Of a DNA stretch of 64,000 nucleotides, positions 54,935 through 64,000 are shown one piece after another (the stretch's first letter is position 1; every line of letters starts with the position of its first letter). Location of the stretch: positions 1 to 64,000 of the forward strand of contig JARQZL010000117.1 in NCBI GenBank assembly GCA_029984855.1. Reading direction: 5' to 3'. A program made the position numbers and the translations under genes. The DNA is from Archaeoglobales archaeon. GTDB lineage: Archaea; Halobacteriota; Archaeoglobi; Archaeoglobales; Archaeoglobaceae. Below the pieces are notes generated by a model. It was not told where the DNA came from and did not search any database. It was given only the letters and a program-made list of their open reading frames with translations.

Positions 54935-55243
54935 AATTAGATTATTCAGGACTGTAAACATCGTACTCTCAGTACTCTATCTCCCCGTAACCTTCGTGCT
55001 CAACTGCGGTAACTTCCAAGTCTCAGAGCTTTTCTTTCCTTCCTCATAAACTTTGTTCTTTCCAACACCGTGTCGATGCTTTTTCTGCTCGTTAGAGAGG
55101 GCATACGTTTCAGAAACACAATCACCCTGCTGCAGATAATCCATACAATCATAAAGGCCATTTTCACCGCACTTGTAGCCTATGCGATGCTGCTGTTTCT
55201 CAGACCGGATGGAGATAGCGATGGAATAAAACATGAAACATAA
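54906..55243 (+). pseudogene. Possible small 3-TM membrane protein ORF broken by a frameshift/stop near 54995-55045
   Basis: Frame 1 MMNSGLETAKIRLFRTVNIVLSVLYLPVTFVLNCGNFQVSELFFPSS*; shifted frame continues RAFLSFLINFVLSNTVSMLFLLVREGIRFRNTITLLQIIHTIIKAIFTALVAYAMLLFLRPDGDSDGIKHET*. Confidence 0.35.
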
Positions 55244-55256
55244 AAACAAAAGAGTA

Positions 55257-56984
55257 CTATGGATGCGTGTAAACAGCCCTCAGCTCTCTGTTAAGGGACT
55301 CAATCCTGCAGAACGCAAAGCGCTCGAACTGGACAACTTTTCCAATGTCCTTAACAGCGTTACTCTCCGCAAACCCCCTGTAATTTTTCTCAATTCCAAG
55401 CACGGTGCATGGAACTGCCTCGCTTTCAGGCAACCAGTGTATGATGTTCTTACCCTTCTTCACACCTTCAGGCTTCCATCCTGCAAAGCTGAAAATGCCC
55501 TTCTCCCTGTCCTCAAGTCTGATGTTGCAGAACTCCTTCAGCCTTACGATTTCTCCTTTGTTAAATCTCTCGAAGTCGTCTCTGCTTATGTAAACCTCGT
55601 TGCTCCCCCTTATAACCCTGAAACCTGCGCCACCGGGGTTGAGCGGAAGTCTTACTTCCTTTTCCAGCTCCTCAGCTTCGCCCTCAATTCTTATCTTGAC
55701 AGGATCCCAGACGAAGAAGTAGCGGTTTGCAATCGGGTCGATGATCTTGCGGTTCTCGGCATAGAGATTTTTCATGCTGACGGAAACGTCGTTCTCTCCA
55801 ACGCCAAGCGAGATGAAGAATTTCCTTATGGCTTCAGGCTTAAAACCTCTCCTCCTCAAAGCTCTCAGCGTTGGCAACCTTGGATCGTCCCATCCCGTGA
55901 ATTCGCCTGCTTCGATGGCTTTTCTTATCGTGCTCGTTGAAAGCCTGCCGAACTCGTGGATGCTCACCCTTCCCCAGTGTTTCGTAATTGGATACTCCCA
56001 GCCGAAGTACTCGTAGATGTATCGCTGCCTTCTTTCCGAATCTATCAAGTCTTTGCCCCTTATTATGTGGGTTATTCCGTTGATATGGTCTTCTATGGCC
56101 GATTCGAAATCGAGGGTTGGATAAACGTGGTAGGCATCGCCCACAAGAGGGTGCGATTCGTAAATTATACGGAAGGCAACCCAGTCCCTTATCGCTGGAT
56201 CCCTGTGCTTCATGTCCGTCTTTATTCTGATTACAACCTCTCCTTCTTTATAAGCTCCATCGAGCATCTTCTGCCATATCTCCAGAGCATCTTCGCTTGT
56301 GTTGCGATGAGGGCACTCAATGCCTTCGCTACGATACCTTCTGAACTCCTCTCTGCTACAAAAGCAGGGATACGCCTTCTTCATCTCAAGGAGCTTTTCG
56401 ATGTGCTCGTAATAGACTGGAATTCGTCTGGATGCGTAAATGACCTCGTGAGGCTTTGCGTCGAGCCACTCGCAGTCTTCGAGATACCAGTCGTAGGCTT
56501 CGAGCATGGGCCTTTTGGTGCGGGGATCTGTATCGTCAAAGCGGAGAATGAACCTCCCATCGTACATCTTTGCATACTCGCTGTTCACGATTATGCCTCT
56601 TGCAGAACCCATGGTTGCGGGGCCGTTGGGGTTCGGGGCGAAGCGCATTACAACCCTTCCTCTCTCAGCCCCCTCAAGTTCCGGCAGTCTGCTCTCCCTC
56701 ACTTCCCTCTTTTCCTCTCTCGCATACTTTTCAAAGAGCTTGGCCTTAGCAGCGTCATCAAGCATTTCAAATTCGGCTATGCAGTTCCTCACGACTTCAA
56801 GAACTTCCTTAGCTTTTCTCCTTAGTTCCGGCACCTCTGCCATTATCTTGCCCATTACAGCCTTATCACTTGCCTTTCCATACTTCGCTGCATTCTGGAC
56901 AACGTACTTCATTATTTCCTCTTTCACACCCTGCGGTTGAATGCTGGCTATTAAGGTTTTTTGCTGACGGAAATTGCCTTGCAT
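55257..56984 (-). CDS. gltX: Glutamyl-tRNA synthetase (archaeal type)
   Basis: RFAPNPNGPATMGSARGIIVNSEYAKMYDGRFILRFDDTDPRTKRP (HIGH-type motif region). Confidence 0.96.
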   Translation of the reverse strand: MQGNFRQQKTLIASIQPQGVKEEIMKYVVQNAAKYGKASDKAVMGKIMAEVPELRRKAKEVLEVVRNCIAEFEMLDDAAKAKLFEKYAREEKREVRESRLPELEGAERGRVVMRFAPNPNGPATMGSARGIIVNSEYAKMYDGRFILRFDDTDPRTKRPMLEAYDWYLEDCEWLDAKPHEVIYASRRIPVYYEHIEKLLEMKKAYPCFCSREEFRRYRSEGIECPHRNTSEDALEIWQKMLDGAYKEGEVVIRIKTDMKHRDPAIRDWVAFRIIYESHPLVGDAYHVYPTLDFESAIEDHINGITHIIRGKDLIDSERRQRYIYEYFGWEYPITKHWGRVSIHEFGRLSTSTIRKAIEAGEFTGWDDPRLPTLRALRRRGFKPEAIRKFFISLGVGENDVSVSMKNLYAENRKIIDPIANRYFFVWDPVKIRIEGEAEELEKEVRLPLNPGGAGFRVIRGSNEVYISRDDFERFNKGEIVRLKEFCNIRLEDREKGIFSFAGWKPEGVKKGKNIIHWLPESEAVPCTVLGIEKNYRGFAESNAVKDIGKVVQFERFAFCRIESLNRELRAVYTHP

Positions 56985-57063
56985 AAAGCAGAACTATTAT
57001 GTCTTCGTTCGCAGACCTTCCGGCCGTTACTCATTCAAAAAAGATATTATATTAGATAATAAT

Positions 57064-57738
57064 TCAACCCTCAACAACAGTTCCTATTCCTTTCACCTCT
57101 CCTTTCAGAGCTTTTTCAATATTCTCAGGTTCTCCAAGGAATATTATCGTCTTTATCCCACTCCTCTCAATCACCTTTGCTGCAAGCAGGTCTATCACAT
57201 TGCTGCTCCCCGCTTTACTTTCACCAGCAGATACTATGCTGATGAGCTCCTTTGCAGTTATTCTTTCATATCTCATAGCATTTGGATCTTTTTTCGGGTC
57301 TGCAGAATAGACACCATCTACCGATGTGGCGTTGAGAAGAACGTCAGCTCTAACGAACTCTGCAAGCAGGGCAGCGGTTGCATCTGTTGTATGACCGGGA
57401 AACGTTCCGCCCATCACAACAACCGGATGGTTTATGGACAGCTCATACGCCTGCCTGAAATCGTCCGGAATGATCCTGGATGCTTGCTCTATTGCTGAAA
57501 TGAGAAGCATTGCGTTAAGTTTCGTCACACCTGTTCCTATATAGTCGCACAGCGTTTCATCCGCACCAAGACTTCTGGCCGTTGATATGTAGTCCCTTGC
57601 AACCCTTCCCCCTCCAACAACAACAAGAATTCTGTGCTTTGCTGCAATGCTCTCTATTTTTTCCGCATAATGCTTCACTCTTTCAGCGTTAAAGTCCTGC
57701 ATGAGCATCGAACCGCCGAGAGATAAAACAACTTTCAT
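57064..57738 (-). CDS. pyrH: Uridylate kinase (archaeal)
   Basis: MKVVLSLGGSMLMQDFNAERVKHYAEKIESIAAKHRILVVVGGGRVARDYISTARSLGADE; start moved downstream of the tRNA gene. Confidence 0.93.
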   Translation of the reverse strand: MKVVLSLGGSMLMQDFNAERVKHYAEKIESIAAKHRILVVVGGGRVARDYISTARSLGADETLCDYIGTGVTKLNAMLLISAIEQASRIIPDDFRQAYELSINHPVVVMGGTFPGHTTDATAALLAEFVRADVLLNATSVDGVYSADPKKDPNAMRYERITAKELISIVSAGESKAGSSNVIDLLAAKVIERSGIKTIIFLGEPENIEKALKGEVKGIGTVVEG

Positions 57739-57842
57739 CGTTTTGTGCTGGGACTGCCAAGATATAAATTTGCTGTTCTGCTGATTGTTTCTGCTGATTG
57801 TCGATAAGACATGGCCAGAGTTGAAGAGGCATACTAAAATAA

Positions 57843-57914
57843 TGGACCCGGCGGGATTTGAACCCGCGGCCTCCGCCTCGCGAAGGCGGCGCTCTTCCAC
57901 TGAGCTACGAGCCC
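57843..57914 (-). tRNA. tRNA-Ala(CGC)
   Basis: Reverse complement GGGCTCG TA GCTC AGTGGAA GAGC G CCGCC-TTCGCGA-GGCGG AGGCC GCGGG-TTCAAAT-CCCGC CGGGTCC-A; G3:U70 pair and A73. Confidence 0.95.
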
Positions 57915-57946
57915 CCCAACAATGTCAGTATGCTGTAATTTAAATG

Positions 57947-59038
57947 TTACCTCTCTTTTGTAAACTCGTTGTGAAGCTCCTTTATCAGTTCCTCCTGTCT
58001 CTTCGTCAGCTTCTCAGGAACTGAAATCGTTACAAAAACGTGCATATCTCCCCTCCGGCGGGTATTGATGTCAGGCATGCCCGAGCCGTGGAGTATAAAT
58101 TCCCTGCCGGGTTTCGTTCCTGGAGGTATCTTCAATTTCTTGGTTCCGTCAAGTGTTTCAACTTTAACCTTTGTGCCAAGAACAGCTTCAGGAAATGTAA
58201 CCTCTATCTCCTGATAGAGTTCCGTACCATCCCTCTTTATCTTCGGATGGGGCATTACTCTCACAACCACATAGAGGTCTCCTGCCCCTCCCTCCCCGAC
58301 CTCACCCTTACCGGGGATTCTGAGTCTCATCCCGTTCTCGATACCTGCCGGAATCTTTACTTCAAGCTTTGTCTCCCTGTACACTCTTCCACTGCCCGAA
58401 CACTTCGGGCATGCTTTTTTCACTATCTTCTTCTCTCCGTGACACGCAGGACATATTGTCGTCTGAATCATCTGCATGAATCCCTGCCTCGAAACTTTTC
58501 TCAGTACACCCGTTCCCTGGCAGGTCGGGCACACTTCGACGTCCGAGGGGCTGTAAGCACCGCTCCCGTCACATCTGTCGCATTTCACTGCATGCCTCAC
58601 AGAAACATCTTTTGTACAACCCGTAAATGCCTCCTGAAGGGTTATCACAACCTCCGTTTCTATGTCCCTGCCTCTTCTTTCCTCCCACCTGTAACCCCTA
58701 TGACCTCTGAAAAATCCAAAAGGGTCAAAGTCAAAATCAAAAAAATCTCTGAATATATCCTCTATATCTGAAAAGTGAGTGAAGTTGCTCCAGTCGAATC
58801 CGCCCTTGAATACACCCTTGAGACCATCCTCCCCATACTGATCATAAAGCCTCCTTTTCTCATCGTCCATTAATACCTCATAGGCCTCTGAGATCTCCTT
58901 GAACTTCTTTTCTGCCTCTTTTCTGTTTTCTGGATTGAGATCAGGATGGTACTTCTTTGCAAGTCTTCTGTATGCCCTTTTTATTTCCTCCTTGGACGCA
59001 TTTCTATCCACGCCAAGAATTTTGTAGTAGTCTTTCAT
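57947..59038 (-). CDS. dnaJ: Chaperone DnaJ
   Basis: [43 protein letters not shown]; four CxxCxGxG repeats. Confidence 0.98.
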   Translation of the reverse strand: MKDYYKILGVDRNASKEEIKRAYRRLAKKYHPDLNPENRKEAEKKFKEISEAYEVLMDDEKRRLYDQYGEDGLKGVFKGGFDWSNFTHFSDIEDIFRDFFDFDFDPFGFFRGHRGYRWEERRGRDIETEVVITLQEAFTGCTKDVSVRHAVKCDRCDGSGAYSPSDVEVCPTCQGTGVLRKVSRQGFMQMIQTTICPACHGEKKIVKKACPKCSGSGRVYRETKLEVKIPAGIENGMRLRIPGKGEVGEGGAGDLYVVVRVMPHPKIKRDGTELYQEIEVTFPEAVLGTKVKVETLDGTKKLKIPPGTKPGREFILHGSGMPDINTRRRGDMHVFVTISVPEKLTKRQEELIKELHNEFTKER

Positions 59039-59064
59039 CTATCTTCTTCTCTGCCACTGTCTTT

Positions 59065-60897
59065 TTACTTCTCCCTGTATTCGGCATCCACACTTTGCTG
59101 TGCCTGCTGCTGAGCTTGCTGTGCCTGCTGTGCCTGCTGTTGCTGAACTCTCTGGTATATTGCGGTACCAACTTTCTCTATTGCCTTTGAAAGCACTTCT
59201 GTGGCATCTCTTACTTTCTGTGGGTCTTTGCTTTCCAGAGCGTCTTTTGCTTTTTTGATTGCCTTCTCAGCTTCTTCCCTGTCCTCAGCGCTTATTTTGT
59301 CCCCCATATCTCTCAAAGTCCTTTCTGCGGAGTATACCAGCTGCTCAAGCTTGTTACGCTCCTCAATCTCCTGTTTCCTCTTTTTGTCCTCCTCTGCAAG
59401 CTCTTCAGCCTCTTTCTTCATCCTTTCTATCTCTTCTGGAGACAGCTTGGTTGATGCGGTAATTGTAATGCCAGTCTCCTTTCCAGTTCCCAGATCCTTT
59501 GCTGAAACGTGCAGGATGCCATCAGCATCTATGTCGAAGGTTACCTCTATCTGCGGGACGCCACGAGGGGCAGGAGGTATGCCCGTAAGGTTGAACATAC
59601 CCAATGAGACGTTATCCTTTGCCAAGGGCCTCTCTCCCTGCACAACGTTGATTGTCACCGCCGTTTGATTGTCCGCTGCTGTTGTGAATATCTTCGACTT
59701 CTTTGTAGGGATCGTGGTGTTGGCCGGAATGAGCGGTTCAACGAGTCCTCCAAGTACCTCAACACCGAGAGTGAGAGGTGTTACATCCAGCAATACTATA
59801 TCCTTGATTTCTCCAGCTATTACGCCTGCCTGCAACGCTGCACCGGTTGCAACGCACTCCATTGGATCCACACCCCTTTCAACTTTCTTACCCATGTACT
59901 CCTCCACGAACCTCTGAACAACAGGCATCCTTGTAGGCCCGCCGACGAGTATTATCTTGTCTATGTCTTCCTTGCTCAATGAGGCGCCCTTCAACGCATC
60001 ATCTATTGGCTTTTTACATCTCTCGAGTATGGGAGCGACGAGTTCTTCAAGTTTTGCTCTTGTGAGTGTCATCTGCAGATGCTTCGGCCCTTCAGGAGTT
60101 GCAGTGATATACGGGAGGTTTATCTCGGTTTCAAGAGTTGTCGAGAGCTCTATTTTCGCCTTCTCCGCAGCCTCTTTGAGCCTTATGAAGGCAGACTTAT
60201 CCTTTCTGAGATCTATCCCCTCCTTTTTCTCGAATTCGTCTGCTATGTAGTCGATTATGGCGTTGTCCATATCCGTTCCGCCAAGGTGCGTATCTCCCGA
60301 AGTGGACAGAACTTCAAAAACTCCCTGCCCGAACTCCATTATCGTCACATCCAGAGTTCCGCCTCCGAAATCGAACACCATGATCTTCAGCTCCTGTTCG
60401 AGTTTGTCGATTCCATAGGCGAGGGATGCTGCAGTTGGCTCATTTATCATTCTCACAACTTCAAGACCTGCAATCTTTCCAGCATCCTTTGTTGCCTGTC
60501 TCTGGTTGTCGTTGAAGTATGCCGGAACTGTGATTACGGCCTTGGTTACGGGCTCTCCGAGAAAAGCCTCTGCATCTTTCTTTATTTTCTGAAGAATAAA
60601 AGCAGAAATTTGCTGAGGAGTGTACTCCTTCCCGTTTATCCTGTACTTGTAGTCAGTTCCCATTTTTCTCTTGGCAGCATATACAGTCCCCTCTGGATTT
60701 GTCAGTGCCTGTCTTCTCGCAGGTTCTCCAACCAGAACCCTGCCGTCTTTTGTAAAAGCAACATAGGACGGAAATGCCTTCCCGTACATGGTCACGCCTT
60801 CTGCACTGGGTATCATTTTCACCTGTCCCCCGACGAGGACTGCTGCCGCAGAATTACTCGTCCCCAAATCAATTCCTATTATTTTCTCCTTCCCCAT
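59065..60897 (-). CDS. dnaK: Chaperone DnaK (Hsp70)
   Basis: [51 protein letters not shown]. Confidence 0.98.
   Translation of the reverse strand: MGKEKIIGIDLGTSNSAAAVLVGGQVKMIPSAEGVTMYGKAFPSYVAFTKDGRVLVGEPARRQALTNPEGTVYAAKRKMGTDYKYRINGKEYTPQQISAFILQKIKKDAEAFLGEPVTKAVITVPAYFNDNQRQATKDAGKIAGLEVVRMINEPTAASLAYGIDKLEQELKIMVFDFGGGTLDVTIMEFGQGVFEVLSTSGDTHLGGTDMDNAIIDYIADEFEKKEGIDLRKDKSAFIRLKEAAEKAKIELSTTLETEINLPYITATPEGPKHLQMTLTRAKLEELVAPILERCKKPIDDALKGASLSKEDIDKIILVGGPTRMPVVQRFVEEYMGKKVERGVDPMECVATGAALQAGVIAGEIKDIVLLDVTPLTLGVEVLGGLVEPLIPANTTIPTKKSKIFTTAADNQTAVTINVVQGERPLAKDNVSLGMFNLTGIPPAPRGVPQIEVTFDIDADGILHVSAKDLGTGKETGITITASTKLSPEEIERMKKEAEELAEEDKKRKQEIEERNKLEQLVYSAERTLRDMGDKISAEDREEAEKAIKKAKDALESKDPQKVRDATEVLSKAIEKVGTAIYQRVQQQQAQQAQQAQQQAQQSVDAEYREK
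59095..59147 (-). repeat. Imperfect CAR/GCA-rich tandem repeat encoding the Q/A-rich DnaK tail
   Basis: Plus strand TGCTGTGCCTGCTGCTGAGCTTGCTGTGCCTGCTGTGCCTGCTGTTGCTG; protein [17 protein letters not shown]. Confidence 0.8.
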
Positions 60898-61405
60898 CTT
60901 TCATCACCTTCTTAGATACGATTACCTTTGGAGGTCTGATGACCTTCCCATGAAGCATGTACCCTTTCTGAATTTCCTCAACAACGATATTTTCTTTATC
61001 CCCATCCACAACACCAACCGCTTCATGAATGTACGGATCAAAAGGTTCATTCAAACATTTCATTTCTCTCAGTCCATGCTTTTCCAGTATTGATTTTAAC
61101 TGCTTGAGCAGGTTCTCCGCTCCCGCCACATTTGCCTTATTCAGGCTGTCAAGGAAGGGAAGCAAATCCATGATGATTTTTTCAGAGGAGTACTTTACTG
61201 CCTCCTCCTTCTCCTTTTCGAGGATTTTTCTCCAGTTATCAAAATCAGCGGCCTTTCTGAGAAATCTGTCCTTCCACTCATCTCTCTCTTTCGCTATTTT
61301 CTCTTTTTCCAGTGCTATCTGCTCTATTTGTTTCGCTATTTCCTCAATCTGCTTTTCCATTTCAATTTGCTGCTCTGTATTCTGTTCCAGACTGTCTTTC
61401 ATCAC
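60869..61405 (-). CDS. grpE: Nucleotide exchange factor GrpE
   Basis: Coiled-coil N-terminus then [42 protein letters not shown]...[25 protein letters not shown]; overlaps dnaK by 29 nt. Confidence 0.95.
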   Translation of the reverse strand: MMKDSLEQNTEQQIEMEKQIEEIAKQIEQIALEKEKIAKERDEWKDRFLRKAADFDNWRKILEKEKEEAVKYSSEKIIMDLLPFLDSLNKANVAGAENLLKQLKSILEKHGLREMKCLNEPFDPYIHEAVGVVDGDKENIVVEEIQKGYMLHGKVIRPPKVIVSKKVMKDGEGENNRN

Positions 61406-61445
61406 TTATCGGTAGAATTGCATGACTATATAAATATATCGCCTG
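61403..61445 (-). promoter_or_regulatory. Predicted grpE-dnaK-dnaJ operon promoter (TATA ATATATTTATATAG)
   Basis: Minus-strand AT-rich ATATATTTATATA at about 61426..61439, about 25-30 nt from the grpE start codon. Confidence 0.5.
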
Positions 61446-61453
61446 GATTATTC

Positions 61454-63124
61454 TCAAGTTGTCTTCCTGGCCTTAAACTGTCCTTCATACAGCCTTTCAA
61501 CTCTTTCAAGTGTATCCACCTCCTCAACATTCTTATCATCCCTCAATCCTATAAACCGGGGAAAGCGCAGAGCGTAGCCACTTTCATATTTCGGACTCTT
61601 CTGAATCTCCTGATATGCCACTTCGAACACGTACTTTGGCTGAAATACGATTTTCTTCCCCTCCTCATACTCTATGACCGGTCTGAAAAGCTCTGTGTAC
61701 TCTTCAAGTTCTTCGTCGGTGAAACCTGTTGCCACCTTTCCAACTGGAACAAGCTTTCCTGTCACGGGGTCGAGGCACGCAAGCTCGTAGGAGCTTATAA
61801 CATGACTCCTCTTCCCCTCACCCCATTCCCCAGCGATAACGACAAGGTCGAGTGTCTCCATTACAGGCTTCAGCTTCAGCCAGTGTTTGCCCCTTTTCCC
61901 CGGTATGTATGCCGATCTGGGATTCTTCAGCATCGCACCCTCATGGCCGGCATTCAACGCCTCGTTGTACACCTTCTCTATCACAGCGGCATCGCTCGTT
62001 ATAACCTGTTTCGCAACCGATATCCTGCCAGAATTCTCAACCACAGATTCAAGAAGCTTTCGACGCTTTTCAAGGGGTAAGTCAATTACCTCCTTACCAC
62101 CATGGTAGAGAATATCAAAAAAGTGGACATTGACAGGAATCCTCTCCATCATCTTCCTGACTTCATACTTTCTTCTGAAACGCCTGAGAATGTGCTGAAA
62201 CGGCATCGGCCTGTTGTCCTTCATCGCCACAACTTCGCCATCGAGAATGACACCCTCTTTCACAGATGTCTTTACTTCATCGACTATTTCTGGCAGAGCT
62301 TTTGTTACGTTCTCAAGTCTTCTTGAATATATCGTGACTTTTCCGTTGCCCCAGTGAACCTGAACTCTCGTACCATCGAATTTCCACTCAACAGCAACAT
62401 TTCCCATCTCTTTTACTGCCTCGTCTATACTTTCCGCAACCTGAGCAAGCATCATCTTTACGGGAATGTGGAGTTCTATTCTGAGCTTTTCAAGTCCTTT
62501 TCTGCCTTCATTCTTGGCAACAACCGCAACCCTGCCAAAATCGTTGGTTATCATGTACGCTCTTTCCACCATATCGCTTTCTATATTCCACGCTTTCGCA
62601 ATTGCATCTCTGATAATCCCCTCCCCAACCCCAAGCCTCATCTCACCCAGTATGAGCCTCGTAAGGTATTTTGCCTCTACCGGTGTTGCAGAAACGTATA
62701 AATCAACGAGCAGCCTTATTTTCCTCTTCTGACTGCCCTCTCCTGAGAGAGAACTCATTGTATCGAAAACTTCTCGAATCTTTGCAATGGTGAGTTCCTC
62801 TTCAAACAGGGTTAGCTGCTTTTTCGTTTGCAGAAGTTCTTCTGCAGCGAGTCCAAGATCCCCTGTATCTCTTACAAGATTCTCTATCTTACTCTTATTT
62901 GCTCCCGTGGCAACCCTTAAAGCCTCATAGATGAGCCCGACACCAACACCAAGCTCCCTTTCATCCCAGGGCGGATAGACTTTGCCCATCAGAAAGAGAA
63001 CGACATTGTAGAGGTCGTCATCGTCCATATCCTTTATGAAGTCTGCAATCCTCGCAGCAAGTTCAAGGGTTGATGAGATATCTTCTATCACAGCACAGAA
63101 CTCTGCGAAGTTTTTGAACAGCAT
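61454..63124 (-). CDS. lig: ATP-dependent DNA ligase
   Basis: EWKFDGTRVQVHWGNGKVTIYSRRLENVT (KxDG motif I); EGAMLKNPRSAYIPGKRGKHWLKLKP. Confidence 0.97.
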   Translation of the reverse strand: MLFKNFAEFCAVIEDISSTLELAARIADFIKDMDDDDLYNVVLFLMGKVYPPWDERELGVGVGLIYEALRVATGANKSKIENLVRDTGDLGLAAEELLQTKKQLTLFEEELTIAKIREVFDTMSSLSGEGSQKRKIRLLVDLYVSATPVEAKYLTRLILGEMRLGVGEGIIRDAIAKAWNIESDMVERAYMITNDFGRVAVVAKNEGRKGLEKLRIELHIPVKMMLAQVAESIDEAVKEMGNVAVEWKFDGTRVQVHWGNGKVTIYSRRLENVTKALPEIVDEVKTSVKEGVILDGEVVAMKDNRPMPFQHILRRFRRKYEVRKMMERIPVNVHFFDILYHGGKEVIDLPLEKRRKLLESVVENSGRISVAKQVITSDAAVIEKVYNEALNAGHEGAMLKNPRSAYIPGKRGKHWLKLKPVMETLDLVVIAGEWGEGKRSHVISSYELACLDPVTGKLVPVGKVATGFTDEELEEYTELFRPVIEYEEGKKIVFQPKYVFEVAYQEIQKSPKYESGYALRFPRFIGLRDDKNVEEVDTLERVERLYEGQFKARKTT

Positions 63125-63205
63125 ATTAAAACGTTGCACTGGATGTTTATGCATTTTTCGATGCCAGACTCGATAGCTTTAAACACATCAGGGAGATCTC
63201 AGGGT

Positions 63206-63430
63206 ATGGAGGATGTGAAGAGAGAAGTGATGAAAGCGATGGAGGAGCTGTTTGAGGGTTACATTAGTAAGGGTATAAGCTACGAAAAGGCAAGATGGGA
63301 GCTTGATTGCATAGTTTATCCCTATATCGGTTCTTATCTTGCAGATGGCAGCCTTACAAAGGAGGAGGGGAAAGAGGTGTTCGAGTTCTGTGAGAGGAAG
63401 TTGAAAGAACTCAGAGAGTCCTCAGAATAG
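63206..63430 (+). CDS. Small uncharacterised acidic helical protein (74 aa)
   Basis: MEDVKREVMKAMEELFEGYISKGISYEKARWELDCIVYPYIGSYLADGSLTKEEGKEVFEFCERKLKELRESSE. Confidence 0.65.
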   Translation: MEDVKREVMKAMEELFEGYISKGISYEKARWELDCIVYPYIGSYLADGSLTKEEGKEVFEFCERKLKELRESSE

Positions 63431-64000
63431 ACACTATCTCACTGCTGTCTGCATCAGTTTTAAAACCGGTTCCTGAAAAGGCTGTTCTTGATGCTGAATA
63501 ACCCATTGCCCTCAGTTCCTCTATGATTCTATTGATGGAGGGAGATGAAATCGACATTTTTTTGGCGAATGCATGTATGTCGTAGTAGAACGGCACATCT
63601 ATTTCTCCGGCAATTCTTGTGAACATGTTCTTAACCTTCCCCTCACTCTTCCCGATGACTTTTTCAAGAAAATTCCTGCTTTTGAGTTCTCCAAGCCACA
63701 GCGGCCCCATCATCGTGTATCTTTCACCACACCTGCATCTTTCAACACTGCAACCATCCATCGCTCTCCACTCTCTCCGCATGCACTTCCTGCAGTAGTA
63801 AAGGTATCCCAGCTTATCATAAATCCCACCAGCTCTCTTTGGAGAACGTCTGAACGTGACATGAATGCGGTAGTAGTGCTCTTTTGCCCAGGAAACAAGA
63901 ACCTCCATAGCCTTATCATACTTCGTTGCTTCCCCTGCTATCTTGCCCGCAAGCATTCTGATTCCCACTTCAGGATAGAATTCGGTCTTTTCTGCATAGC
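63411..64000 (-). CDS. trm1: tRNA (guanine26-N2)-dimethyltransferase Trm1, C-terminal part, truncated by window edge
   Basis: Frame stays open to the window end (YAEKTEFYPEVGIRMLAGKIAGEATKYDKAMEVLVSWAKEHYYRIHVTFRRSPKRA...); zinc region YCRKCMRREW..CSVERCRCGE; GPLWLGEL. Confidence 0.88.
   Translation of the reverse strand, partial: YAEKTEFYPEVGIRMLAGKIAGEATKYDKAMEVLVSWAKEHYYRIHVTFRRSPKRAGGIYDKLGYLYYCRKCMRREWRAMDGCSVERCRCGERYTMMGPLWLGELKSRNFLEKVIGKSEGKVKNMFTRIAGEIDVPFYYDIHAFAKKMSISSPSINRIIEELRAMGYSASRTAFSGTGFKTDADSSEIVSILRTL

Noticed and set aside
54977-55249. 90-aa minus-strand ORF
   Set aside because: Less protein-like than the plus-strand hydrophobic frames across the same DNA (see frameshift finding).
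55956-56825. 289-aa plus-strand ORF
   Set aside because: Antisense to gltX; no recognisable motif.
60079-60915. 278-aa plus-strand ORF
   Set aside because: Antisense to dnaK; long antisense ORFs are common opposite highly expressed genes.

Overview
This 64 kb window is a gene-dense euryarchaeal chromosome segment. It is most consistent with Archaeoglobales (inference): SepS, Mtd, split RpoA and RpoB, Methanococcus-type archaellins and CheF occur together, and the RNase P Rpp29 homologue looks very Archaeoglobus-like. The backbone is housekeeping: an S10/spc/alpha-type ribosomal protein cluster (about 15.7-31.1 kb), the RNAP/str cluster (about 39.4-50.7 kb), pyrimidine and purine genes (pyrE, pyrB-pyrI, pyrH, purP, purD), aminoacyl-tRNA synthetases (SepRS, GluRS), grpE-dnaK-dnaJ, an ATP-dependent DNA ligase and four tRNAs. 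One tRNA, tRNA-Phe, carries an 18-nt intron. The less ordinary regions are: a carS/Tes-like radical SAM membrane-lipid locus; NurA overlapping a stand-alone HAS-barrel (HerA N-domain-like) protein; a KaiC-like pair in which one member has a degenerate P-loop; and a detached archaellum/taxis island (two archaellins with a near-identical 159-bp 5' block, a small membrane protein, a wHTH protein and CheF with an inverted repeat over its promoter). There are also apparent frameshifts in trkA and in a small membrane ORF, and one uncharacterised membrane protein. I saw no CRISPR array, IS element, prophage or recognisable defence island. I found no clearly new multi-gene system; the best candidates are listed with caveats.
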